Under the pieces are notes generated by a model. The model saw nothing but the letters and a program-made list of their open reading frames with translations, did not search any database and was not told where the DNA came from. The position numbers and the translations under genes are program-made. This document shows, piece by piece, positions 53,469 through 62,890 of a DNA stretch of 64,000 nucleotides. The stretch lies in assembly GCA_012934845.2 (NCBI GenBank), contig WNNJ02000144.1, forward strand, positions 30,094 through 94,093, written 5' to 3'. Positions within the stretch are counted from its first letter, which is position 1; each line of letters starts with the position of its first letter. Source of the DNA: Pomphorhynchus laevis. Lineage: Eukaryota; Acanthocephala; Palaeacanthocephala; Echinorhynchida; Pomphorhynchidae.

Positions 53469-55380
53469 TTATGTTCTAATATTCTAATATTCTAATGTTA
53501 TGTTCTAATGTTCAAAGTATCCTCCCACAAATGGTAGAGGTTTCGCTACTTGCTGAAGAAAGTAATGCTAGTATCCTGGCATTCAGTGAATCTTGGTTGA
53601 ATTCTAACATTGATGACCCAGAAATTGCAATTCCCGGTTACAGCTCATACCGTTGTGATCGTGTTAATGGCAGAGGTGGCGGTGTAGTCATATACGCGCG
53701 AGATAGTATTACTACTAGTGTCCTATATCACGATAATGAGGAGATTAATTACCAATTCATATGGTGTCGTTCCGAAAGCCCTGATTCCTCTGTTGTCATT
53801 GGTTTTGTGTCCATAAGTCCTATGGCATCCACCAACGCCTCCGGAAAGATTTAGAACGGTTCGCATCTTACGAAAACTTAATCTTACTTGGGGACTTTAA
53901 TATGCCACGTATAGACTGGTCTACTTATTCCCGTTTGAGCGGCTGTGATTGGGAATCTTCTGAACTATTCGATTTATTAAACGAGCTGAATTACTTTCAG
54001 TACGTAAATCAAGACATTCGTTTCAGAGGCTCTTCTAGAAGTCTATTAGATTTATGTTTGTCTAACCATGATCTACCGATAAATATTGACTACATACAAG
54101 CTATAGGGAATAGTGACTATTGCAGTATGTTAATTCGCTTTCCGTTCGTTCTGCCTTTCATAAACACTTGTCACATCGAGCTTAAGGTTTTCAAAGACGA
54201 TTATAGCGCTATCGGTAAGCACCTTGATCGCGTTGCTTGGCTTGACCCATTTGTGGTCGGATTGGAATATGCATGGAGGTTTTTTCGAGATACTCTTGAT
54301 TCTCTTTAGACAGATATGCGCCTTTACGTGCTTCACGCTTCCGTAAATGCAATAATCCGTGGTTTGACGTAGAATTAGGAAATCTTCTTAAGGAGTGTAA
54401 GATCCTTTATCGTCGATATCGTCAATCTAAAGGATTATATCAATTATATTGAAACGCAAGAAATAGATTTACGGCACTTACAAGATCTAATAAACTCTAC
54501 TTTGAGAAATCACTCGTTCATTATATCATGAGATAAGTTTATTTTTCAAATATTGTGCATCCAAAAATCAATCGAGATGCAAATGTTTCCTGTTACGTGT
54601 GAAAAATAAAGTAGTTATCGACGATTATATGGTCGCTAATACATTTGTAGAGACATTATTTCCTAGAATAGATGAATCAGTTACTGTACACGGCACCCTT
54701 CATCAGAATAATAAATCATCTAACTTGACGTCACATATTTCTATCGCTCATGTATATGAGCAACTTCGACGATTAAAACGGTGTCATTCTGCTGGTCCTG
54801 ACAGATTGCCATCCATCCTACTTAGAGAATTAGCTTCCCGCATTTGCGGTCCAAAACATTGAATATTCATATTTTCCTTATGCAAATCAAAGATTTTACC
54901 TCGACTGGCTAAAATCGATAGTTTGCCCCGTATATAAATAAGGTGATAGGTCATGCGCCAGCAATTTTAGACCAGCTAGTCTGACATGTATATGCTGTAA
55001 GATACTAGAGCGTTTGATTTTGTTACACATCAACCGCCATATTTCGATAAATAACCTTTTACATCCTGCCCAACATGGATTCCGTTCGAGTAGATCAACA
55101 TGTTCAAATCTTCTAATTGCTAGAGATGATTGGTCCAGTGCTTTTGATGCAGGTGTCGACACCGACGTGGTATTCGTGGACTTCTCGCGTGCTTTCGATA
55201 CAATCAATCATAATATACTTATTGGCAAACTTATAGGACTTCACTTTGATTCTATAATTGTTAATTGGATTCATGCGTATTTATTAGATAGAACTGCAGC
55301 AGTCAGAGTAAGTGGGACTTTGTCAGATTGGACTTCTATATGTAGTGGTGTACCACAAGGATCGATTTTAGGACCAATTT

Positions 55381-55383
<3 letters not shown>

Positions 55384-55429
<46 letters not shown>
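55384..55429. repeat. (TA)n tract left of the SINE dimer
   Basis: About 22 TA units interrupting the RT frame of element Y after GPIL. A matching, longer tract lies right of the dimer at 56033-56106. Confidence 0.9.
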
Positions 55430-55430
<1 letters not shown>

Positions 55431-55433
<3 letters not shown>

Positions 55434-56028
55434 CGTATGAGATCATGAAGATCGATTGAAATCGGGACTGGTGATCCTTTGATGGATTCTTATTTATGTA
55501 ATGAATAGTTGCTAGGTCACACGAGGTGACTTTCGCATTGAAAACCAGCTACAGAATCCTTCCTTCATGATATCCAATTCCATACACCCTGACTACTAAC
55601 GGCCACATTGTCACAGCCGTTTTCGTTTCGCCCGCTTTTTGCCACATGTTGGTAGCCCCGGGCTCATCAGAAGGCTGACTACCAACTCTTCGCCTTTTGA
55701 AATTTGACTTATCCGAGATTCGAGCTGTCGCTCTCCGTACTTGGCTTGCGCTCTTGACTGCTAGGCTACGAATCCAGGATTACCAGATTTCACACAGTAT
55801 ATGAAACCTTCCATCATGATATTCAGAAACTGCATTGTCCGAGATGCTTCTCTGGCATGCTTATTATAGATTTTATCGTATGAGATCATGAAGATCGATT
55901 GAAATCGGGACTGGTGATCCTTTGATGGATTCTTATTTATGTAATGAATAGTTGCTAGGTCACACGAGGTGACTTTCGCATTGAAAACCAGCTACAGAAT
56001 CCTTCCTTCATGATATCCAATTCCATAC

Positions 56029-56033
<5 letters not shown>
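55431..56033 (-). mobile_element. tRNA-headed SINE/retrozyme dimer with hammerhead ribozyme
   Basis: Period 443 bp: 55431-55590 and 55874-56033 are identical by eye over 160 bp, giving 1.36 units. On the minus strand one monomer contains A-box TAGCCTAGCAG (55768-55758) and B-box GCTCGAATCTC (55725-55715) at tRNA spacing (43 nt). A type I hammerhead follows: stem I GCCTT/AGGGT; CTGATGA (55670-55664); stem II GCCCG/CGGGC (55663-55659 with 55634-55630); GAAA (55629-55626); stem III with AACGGC/GCCGTT; and GTC (55593-55591). Predicted cleavage lies between 55591 and 55590. The minus-strand 5' end of the insertion (56033, AGGGTG) is exactly a post-cleavage end. Schistosome Sm-alpha repeats have the same combination. 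No protein is encoded. Confidence 0.85.
55586..55675 (-). ncRNA. Hammerhead ribozyme, type I, GUC site
   Basis: All core elements are in canonical order on the minus strand with three helices. Stem I is GCCTT with AGGGT (two wobble pairs). Stem II is five perfect Watson-Crick pairs closed by G-C next to GAAA. Stem III is A-C with G-U next to the core, an internal loop, then AACGGC with GCCGTT. The cleavage triplet GTC directly precedes AGGGT. Functionally it would cut a tandem transcript into 443-nt units. Activity in cis is predicted, not shown. Confidence 0.8.

Positions 56034-56106
<73 letters not shown>
56033..56106. repeat. (TA)n tract right of the SINE dimer
   Basis: About 37 TA units directly joined to the dimer end ACACCCT. 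After it the RT frame of element Y resumes (NELPSLL). The two tracts suggest either insertion into a TA repeat or TA growth at both ends. Confidence 0.9.
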
Positions 56107-56107
<1 letters not shown>

Positions 56108-57110
56108 CGAACTCCCATCATTACTGCTGTCAAAAACGTTGTTGTACGCCGATGATCTTAAGGTCTATCGCTGTGTTGTTAATGACCTTGACCGACAAAT
56201 GTTACAGTCTGATCTCGATACATTGACGTATTGGTCTGCTGAGAACTGTTTAAGTATTAATGTGACAAAATGTGCATACATGCACATAGGGAATAAGTTT
56301 TCGACAACCAGCTACTCAATTAACTTACAACCAATTCCTATGGTTCGTCAATATAGAGACATGGGCGTCGTCGTTTCGGATGATCTAGGCACTAGGAAAA
56401 ATACGGAGCAAATATGTGCTAGAGCAACTCGAATTTCCGGTATGATTTCCAGATGTTTTAGTAAATTAGAAATTGAGTCATTTAAACTTTTATTCACTAC
56501 CCTCAGTTCAAGTGTTCTGAACTATTGTTCTCCAGCATCGTACCCAGTTAACAAATCGGAAGAACTTCGTATTGAACAGGTATTTCGACGTTCTTCTAAA
56601 CGGGTAGCGGGTCTTCATAACCTTACTTATAAGGAACGGTCAAGTCGCCTTAGTATGCCCTCATTATCTTCACTTCGAGCATTAAATGACATGGTTGTAG
56701 TGTGGCGGGCGATGAGCAATCCCGAGAATCCCGTTAGAAGTCTATTTCGTCCGCGAAATGACTCAAGATTACGTGGTCATCCACTTATGTTACAACGTAA
56801 ACACTGGTGTAAAAAATAAGCATTAATTTTGCCGTGCGTCATTTCAGCTTGGAACAGTTCACCGGCGGAAGTGGTGAAGCAAACAAGCAGACGTGGATTT
56901 GTATCTACTTTGAAGAAACTGACTAATTTTTAATTACTTTGTTGTTAGTTTCCTTTTTATATTTTAAATTGTGAAGGTGTCTATTGAGCTACGCTCGCTG
57001 ACATCGCTTACATCACTTTTACATCACTTTTTACATCGCTTTCATGCTAACCAAGCTTTCATTGTTTTTGTGTGATCGCTTACGGCGTTTAAATATGAAA
57101 CGCATGCCTC

Positions 57111-57374
57111 ATGAAAAATGAAAAATCTTATCACTTGGCGTCCTGTGAAAGATCCCACAAGTCCCATCATTTTTTGTTTCCCTTGCAGACTGCAATTAAC
57201 ACTAGGAGTCATGAATTTATTATTCAGAGAGTACACCGGAGGTTAAAAAAGCTTAATTGTTTGGCAGACCGAGTAATCAGGAATTGGAATTTACTTCCAA
57301 GAGAAACTATTATGGCTAAATCAAAGACCAATTTCAAAAAGAAACTCAACTGTTTATCAGCACTTATATTTTAG
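57111..57374 (+). pseudogene. Retrotransposon RT C-terminus (fragment V)
   Basis: An 87-codon frame with SHEFIIQRVHRRLKKLNCLA, DRVIRNWNLLPRETIMAKSK and TNFKKKLNCL. This is the 'RxxxxWNxLPxExxxAxS...FKxxL' end shared by the RT proteins here. It is 5' truncated. TTATGTTATGCAACCATATTG follows as a possible 3' UTR, but no clear tail was found. Confidence 0.6.
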
Positions 57375-57651
57375 TTTTTTCTTCTCTGTTTTTTATGTTA
57401 TGCAACCATATTGAGAAATATGGTAGCATTATTGAGAAATAATTAACATACAATCGTTCAGCTTTCAGATCTTCCAGCTTACAGATAAAACCACTGAGTA
57501 TTCTTCGATAAATGTTCTTAGAGAACGAAAAACACACAATACTTATTAAAATTTCTTATAACTATATATAAATATATACAAGAAATTTTCAATCTGACAA
57601 ATTACAAGACGAGAACTACGAAACATAAATATCAACATATTTCTCCTGACA

Positions 57652-58750
57652 ATGTGCGTCAAGAAGAAAAAAGTATCAAGAGGTAGGCAAGCAAACTCAG
57701 GGGATACCGATAACAACATGAAATTCGAGAGTGTACAAGTGGAATGTTCAACTTGAGGTTGTCAAATTTGGACATCGATAACACAAATTTGGGATTTGGG
57801 TGGTGATACTAGTGACAGGTCACTATTCTATTGCGGATTTTGTGCGGCGAAGCAAATTAATGTGTTGGTTGAACGCTTAAAGTTATTGGAAAATGTATTG
57901 CAGTGTGACGGATTTTCTCAAGTTCTAAATGGAACTATCCTGGTAATGCAGTTTCTACCGTATGCGTATCAGCTGAATGCAACCCACACAAACGTGATAC
58001 CTTAACTAACATCCCCAAATCACAGTCTGGTAATAATAAAAACCGGGTGGATAACGACGTGCCGATCGTATTTGCTGTCGGCTCAGGAATGGCTCACAAC
58101 TCGCAGCAGCACCACTCAGATTTGACCTACTTGATGTCAAACAGTACTGTTCCGATACAACATTCGATAACATAATATCAGACAGCTAACATGCATGCAC
58201 CTAACGCTCGGAAACCACTACTTCCTAGTAGGAAGTGTCGACAACTCCCAAGCATGTTCTTCTTTAGGCAACACATTAAGTAGAAAACAATCCATCTAAG
58301 ATAGGAAATATAATATAATTGTATCTTGAGTTTAAGAATCGGATAGCGATGATGCTCAAGCTAGGCTAGATGATGACGTTAGGATTTTCCGTACAATTCT
58401 GTCCAAAATAATTGATAATGAAAACCTCTTTTTGCTCAAAGCCGGGTTGTTAAGAAAGTTCTTCGTCTGGGTAAAATAATGACTGAGAAACCTAGGTTGT
58501 TGAAAGTTGTTCTCAATTCCAGGGAACATGTCGACTTTCTGCTTCATCATATGTCTCGGTTACTTAGCTCTTCCTTCCATATATTCCAAGATTTATCCCC
58601 AAGGAACAGGTAAGGAAAACGGATACCTTAATAGAATTGCGCAAATGACTGAGCAACGGCGAATCTAATCGTTGTGTAATAAATTTTCGTGTTGTACGGT
58701 GGCGCCCGACAGTTCGGTGGCAACCTTTGCTACGGACATAAACTGTTACC
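57652..58750 (+). pseudogene. Element G1 ORF1 remnant
   Basis: The ATG at 57652 gives MCVKKKKVSRGRQANSGDT, then an in-frame TGA, QIWTSIT, LFYCGFCAAKQINVLVERLK and VLQCDGFSQVLNGT. Further pieces are HKRDTLTNIPKS (about 57985-58020), AQARLDDDVRIFRTILSKI (58355-58410) and, in other frames, VVRWRPTVRW near 58690. It is a close relative of N1's ORF1 and serves as the unbroken reference for the N1/B2 junction. Many frameshifts. Confidence 0.7.
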
Positions 58751-58753
58751 TAG

Positions 58754-59746
58754 ATGGGTTTCGTTCAGTTGATCTTGCTAGCATTAGTGATATTCATTCT
58801 CTCTCAGATTTCCTATGATAGCAACATATATTTTGGTTACTCAAATGTTCGCAGTCTTGTCGCCCAATATACTGAGCTAAAATATGTTGCCTTTAAAAAT
58901 GAATATGGTGTTTTCTGTATTTTTAAATCTTGGCTGCATCCCAATATATTCGACGTTGTTAGGATTCCCAATTACTACTTGCTACGTTCGTATCGTCAAT
59001 ATGGTAGACGAGGAGTAGGTGTAGCAGCGTACTTTCACATTAGCATCGGTGTGTCTGACATACTTACTTTTTCGGATTCCATTAACTCTTCCTTTGCAAA
59101 CCTTTTGTTCTGCATTTTTGAGGTAGGGTCAAAATTCATGTATGCATATTGTATCGTTCCCCTTCAGCCTTCTAGGATGTGAACTTGCTAAGGCCATATA
59201 TATGCCGTCTATGCTCCTATACCCGATTTTTTACTAGTCGGTGATTTTAACCTTCCCACCAGTGATTGGGAAGGTCAAACTTTGCTGTCATGCTTTCGAC
59301 TTAATAAGGAACTCAGTAGTTTCCTTCTCTTCGACTTGATGCTGGTCCAACATGTTTGTTATCCTACGTACATCGGCTCCCGGTCTATTCTTGACTCAGT
59401 TTTTACAATAGTTATTGGTTATATTTCGAACATCTGCTGTCATTCACCAGTAGATAATAGTGATCACTGTATACTGTCATGGTATGTACATTGCCACGAC
59501 GATCTACCTTTACTCTTCACTCAGATCATGAAAAAAGCTTGGGCTAAAGTTGACATTAAGCAACTTCAAATAGCATTTTCTACCGAAATCAACACGTATA
59601 ATCTTATGTCCCTGAAAGTTATGATCACTTTTCGGCCCGCTTATTGCGAACGTCTAATGTTTTTGCTCTTTTGCAGCTACCTAAATTGGGTATCTCGCGC
59701 CTATCTTGGTTCGACTATCAGGTCCATTAAGCCCCGAAAGTTCTAA
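58754..59746 (+). pseudogene. Element G1 endonuclease remnant
   Basis: YFGYSNVRSLVAQYTELKYV, CIFKSWLHPNIFD (E of the usual SESW lost) and RRGVGVAAYFHIS (58754-59182), then LVGDFNLPTSDW at about 59238-59275. 59282-59746 follows with DNSDHCILSWYV. It resembles the C1 endonuclease. The copy ends near 59930 with NIARCIFHNPKRF, before any RT motif, so the RT is missing. The helicase gene starts 74 bp further on. Confidence 0.7.
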
Positions 59747-60003
59747 ACAGATTATTACATAGGTCTAAAGCATATCTGTCTTTTCGTATTGAGTGCATTG
59801 CTTCTCGGAATCTTTGTAACAGGCTAAAATCTAAAAAATACAATCATTCGAGAACAACATTGCGAGGTGTATTTTTCATAATCCGAAGAGATTCGTAGTT
59901 CCCGAAGCGTTCAAACGGGAATTAACTACATGACATTAACTAAAAGAAAACCAATTTTAGTCTCTCTCTAAGATAAGTATTTCTTTTAAGATAAGTATTT
60001 AGA

Positions 60004-60450
60004 ATGGATATGTACGATATATTAAAGAAGCTAACAAGAGGCTTAGACACATCGTTAGTTCCTGAAACGGGTTAGTAGAATTTTCGTTGTAATTGATTTA
60101 AATAATGTTTTATTTCAGATACAGCTGCGCAGACTAGCACCAGCGAGACCGTTTATACTAATGACTTTGTGAATATCGACTGCAGTAATTCTGTTTCACA
60201 ATCTGAGGAAGCGGTATTCTAAATAAATTAAACTGAAAAGGAAAATTAATATCTTGTTAAGATTTCAAAATTACGAAAGAGCAAACAGATACACGTAACA
60301 GGTTCAGATGTACCGCCACTAATTGTGACATTTCAAGATATTTTTAACAAATTTCCGAAAATACCAGCCAATCTCAAGCGCAATATTCTGCAATTTGGAT
60401 ATGAAAATCTAACGCCTATTCAAATGCAGTCGATTCCAATTCTTTCAATG
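60004..60450 (+). CDS. DDX52/Rok1-like DEAD-box RNA helicase, exons 1-3 (partial)
   Basis: The exons read as 60004-60070, 60119-60213 and 60262-60450, joined in phase by two introns of 48 nt each: GTTAGTAG...TTTCAG and GTATTC...TTAAG. Exon 1 encodes MDMYDILKKLTRGLDTSL, like the MD-x-x-D-(I/L)-F/L start of DDX52. Exon 3 encodes LRKSKQIHVTGSDVPPLIVT, then FQDIF and GYENLTPIQMQSIPIL. This is the Q-motif region of a DEAD-box helicase preceded by the IHVxGxDxP signature of DDX52/Rok1, a nucleolar helicase of 18S rRNA maturation. A donor GTAAAT follows at 60451. The ATPase and helicase motifs must lie beyond the window, because intron 3 contains a PLE and no further exon is seen. Intron 2 removes three in-frame stops. 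A truncated gene copy remains possible. Confidence 0.65.
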
Positions 60451-60527
60451 GTAAATCTACATTAATTTTAAATTTTATTCCTTTTACCTTTACATTGAAT
60501 TTCACACATTCATCCTGAAAAGTTTTC

Positions 60528-60665
60528 GTACTGCTATGTTGGGTAGAGGAGTTAGGGGCCGAAACCTGATAGCATAACAGTTCCTCCTGATGACCTCTAA
60601 TTCTTATTATGATACAACGTCTGTTATTTATTAGTCAATTCATAAAAATGACGTTTATTTTAAAT

Positions 60666-60696
<31 letters not shown>

Positions 60697-60835
60697 ACTT
60701 GATTAAAATTATAGAAAATCTAAAAACAATTATTAATTTTATTATTTAATTATTAAATTTTGATTTAGCATTATTATGTTTTGTTTATTTTATAATTATA
60801 TAACAATACGTAGACTCAGTTAGCTGATTTAATTT
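60528..60835 (+). repeat. Left PLE pseudo-LTR
   Basis: It begins TACTGCTATGTTGGGTAGAG, contains CCGAAACCTGATAGCATAAC and TTCCTCCTGATGACCTCTAA, and ends ACAATACGTAGACTCAGTTA. It is nearly identical to 62583-62890 apart from a few substitutions and length changes in T-runs. The similarity of the two copies suggests moderate age. Confidence 0.85.
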
Positions 60836-61039
60836 GTTCTACTGACATGTTATTATTGACCTGTGGACTTTGTTTTCCCGGTAATATGACCTCTGTCAGA
60901 AATACTGAAACTATGTATTATTGGTTACGACTTTACTATTATTTTTTCTTATTTTCAAACAAGCATGAATTATTAATTCTTAAAAAAGGGAGAAGTTTGC
61001 ATCCCAAGGTGTTTACACTTTAAAATGTAAACTGCTTCA

Positions 61040-61220
61040 CGTGATCACGTTTAAGAGACCAGGTAATGGCCAATAGCCAGGTCGCGTAGCGCGTGGAGTG
61101 AAGGTGGTAGATCTTTATAGATCTTGTTCCAGCCTGCAACCGCCTTAAGCAGGGCAGCCCCCTGTCAGATGCTGCTGGATGGCCCGTTGTAAGTTTAGTC
61201 TGAGTCAACTAAACTAGGTG
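61040..61220 (+). other. GC-richer structured block between pLTR and GIY-YIG
   Basis: About 180 bp with much higher G+C than its surroundings. It contains two perfect inverted repeats: AGATCT-TTAT-AGATCT (61109-61124) and AGTTTAGT-CTGAGTCA-ACTAAACT (61192-61215). No frame is supported. It may be the PLE 5' UTR or a separate small insertion. Confidence 0.45.
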
Positions 61221-61259
61221 GCGACACCGAAAAAGCAACGTTAAAAATTATGACTTAAA

Positions 61260-61760
61260 AGTTACCTGTACTCAACAATATTAGAAAAATACGTAAGTAC
61301 TAATGATTTTAATTTTAGATCTTTTAAATGTAACAGAAAAAATTGTATAGTTTGTGATGTTATAAATAATAATAATTGTATCGTAAGTAATACGACAAAC
61401 AAATGTTTTTCATTAAATATTAATAATAATTGTAACTGCAATACCGCAGGTGTAGTGTATCTAATACAATGCACATGTGGATTGCAATATATAGGAAAAA
61501 CATATCAAATGTTAAAAACTAGGTTTAGGCAACACATATATAATATACAGCATAATAGTCAAACTATATTTCATAAACATATGAGATTAATAGGACATGA
61601 TATTAAAAACTGTAAATTATTTATTTTAGAACATATTATCGAAGAAAGCAAATCAATATTAAATCAAAAACTATTAGAAAAATAAGATTTTTGGATTAAA
61701 ACGCTTAATTCCATGTGCCAATTAGGATTGAATGACGTGGTACAAGGAATTGGCAGAAGT
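61260..61760 (+). pseudogene. PLE GIY-YIG endonuclease domain
   Basis: The frame gives FKCNRKNCIVC, a long spacer, NNNCNCNTAGVVYLIQCTCG, then LQYIGKTYQMLKTRFRQH and FWIKTLNSMCQLGLND. The GIY and YIG halves read VVYLI and QYIGKT, followed by the R and H of the active site. Flanking cysteines and the RxxH match the CCHH pattern of PLE endonucleases. A stop near 61683 interrupts KLLEK/DFWIK. Downstream, RKPRSHGDKRNRKNR may be the linker to the RT. The domain would nick target DNA to prime reverse transcription. Confidence 0.75.
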
Positions 61761-62149
61761 AGTATAATACATAATAAACAACTATATTATAATAATCCGG
61801 TTTAACGCAAACCAAGAAGTCATGGTGATAAAAGGAATAGGAAAAATAGAGTTAAAAATATTAAAATGATAAGTATATTTATGAACAATTAGAAATATTA
61901 AAACAACTTTTAAGAGATAATAAGCTGAAAGATCTTTATGTAAATATCAGAAGTTTTTCTAAAGATATCATATGTTCAATAAATCAAAAATTAATTAACG
62001 AATATGATAGGCTAAGTTGTATAATAGACAGTTATTGTAATACAAAATACCATAATCGTACAATAAATGTAAATAATAACAATAGAAAATATACATTAAC
62101 CATAAACTTCATTAATAAATGTATACTTAACATAGCATTCATGCATACC

Positions 62150-62513
62150 ATATAAAAAAGGTATATATCTAGAGATATGAACATTAAATTAACATCAATT
62201 AAAACTACTGTTAATTTATATCGTAAAGATGACATATTTAAATTTACAAGAAACATATTTTTGCATGACCATTCATGCATACCATGTAAAATATAATACA
62301 TTAAATAATGAAATGTTAAGAATTGCAACAATATGTAATGATATTGGCTTTTTTAAAAATCATTTAAATAATTTAATAGATACATATTTTAAACTAGGTT
62401 ACTATAAAAATAACATCAAGCAGAAAATAGTAAAATATATAAATCAACACAATAATATAAAGAATAAATTTAAACTCTTAAGTGGCAAATTTTTATGGAT
62501 GGATAATAAATAA
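62150..62513 (+). pseudogene. PLE RT C-terminal (thumb-like) segment
   Basis: Text around 62160 reads KKGIYLEI, then MNIKLTSIKTTVNLYRKDDI and FKFTRNIFLHDHSC. After a frame change, 62229-62513 reads MLRIATICNDIGFFKNHLNN, then LIDTYFKLGYYKNNIKQKIV and LLSGKFLWMDNK-stop. The first part matches the segment following YIDD in the fragments at 12650-13510. The final part is the C-terminus of the element, 70 bp before the right pLTR. Confidence 0.65.
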
Positions 62514-62582
62514 TATACTTTGCATTAGAATAAGATACTAGATAGTTATTTCAGAGGAAATACATCATTAGCATGTATTTGG

Positions 62583-62890
62583 CCCCGCTGCTATGTTGGG
62601 TAGAGGAGTTAGAGGCCGAAACCTGATAGCATAGCAGTTCCTCCTGATGACCTCTAATTCTTATTCTGATACAACGTCTGTTATTTATTAGTCAATTCAT
62701 AAAAATGACGTTTATTTTAAATTTTATTTTTTATTTTTTTATTTTTATTTTTTAACTTGATTTAAATTATAGAAAATCTAAAAACAATTATTAATTTTAT
62801 CATTTAATTATTAAATTTTGATTTAGCATTATTATGTTTTGTTTATTTTATAATTATATAACAATACGTATACTCAGTTTGCTGATTTAA
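62583..62890 (+). repeat. Right PLE pseudo-LTR
   Basis: It starts CCGCTGCTATGTTGGGTAGA and has TTAGAGG (62609-62615 region) complementary to CCTCTAA further on, a hairpin of 7 bp. It ends AACAATACGTATACTCAGTT. The left copy and the inverted copy at 12124-12302 share order and most bases. Confidence 0.85.

Larger units (their letters stand above)
53469..56940 (+). pseudogene. Element Y ORF2, endonuclease and RT
   Basis: Endonuclease: LCSNVQSILPQMVEV, AFSESWLNSNIDD, RGGGVVIYARDS (53495-53854), then GDFNMPRIDW (near 53893) and GNSDYCSMLI, where the usual H of SDH is Y. RT: FVDFSRAFDTINHN and GVPQGSILGPIL (55014-55390). The frame is then broken by the (TA)n/SINE insertion (55384-56106). It resumes NELPSLL, LLYADDLKVYR and CFSKLEIESFKLLF (56106-56810), ending WNSSPAEVVKQ in another frame near 56860. 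Several stops. The frames before and after the insertion complement each other, so the insertion is secondary. Confidence 0.75.
25025..57030 (+). mobile_element. Element Y, outermost retrotransposon of the nest
   Basis: The segments are 25025-26456 (5' leader, ORF1, start of ORF2) and 53469-about 57030 (endonuclease, RT, 3' end). They are separated by element X and everything inside it. TTAT at 26453-26456 and at 53469-53472 is the likely target duplication. The ORF2 start frame runs open up to FINGY at the left break, and the endonuclease text starts directly after the right break. A 16-nt duplication of ATTCTAAT units there shifts the frame. The 3' end carries the GAGC-TAC-GCTC hairpin (56986-56996). 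The inference rests on orientation, order and the junction rather than on alignment. Confidence 0.6.
60528..62890 (+). mobile_element. Naiad-type Penelope-like element between pseudo-LTRs
   Basis: Two direct repeats of about 305 bp (60528-60835 and 62583-62890) bound a 1.75-kb body. The body has an N-terminal GIY-YIG endonuclease region (about 61260-61760) followed downstream by RT C-terminal sequence (62150-62513). This permuted order, endonuclease before RT, is that of Naiad/Chlamys PLEs and not of canonical Penelope. The RT core with YxDD is missing here; related pieces are at 12650-13510. The copy is therefore internally deleted. It lies in intron 3 of the helicase gene. Confidence 0.75.

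Noticed and set aside
53440-53500. X and Y as one element with a 5' inversion (twin priming).
   Set aside because: Both halves contain their own RT, of different sequence, so they cannot be two parts of one transcript; insertion of X into Y fits better.
55640-55690. Simple hairpin GTTGGTAG/CTACCAAC as the main structure in the SINE.
   Set aside because: It is real as an alternative fold, but the complete set of hammerhead core bases, three stems and the matching insertion end favour the ribozyme fold.
60580-60630. Hammerhead ribozyme in the PLE pseudo-LTR (CTGATGA with nearby CCGAAAC, and GATACAACGTC downstream).
   Set aside because: GAAA lies before CTGATGA, and the downstream GATAC...GTC lacks a pairing stem II and stem I. 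Naiad-type PLEs are reported to lack canonical hammerheads. The conserved hairpin TTAGAGG/CCTCTAA may have another role.
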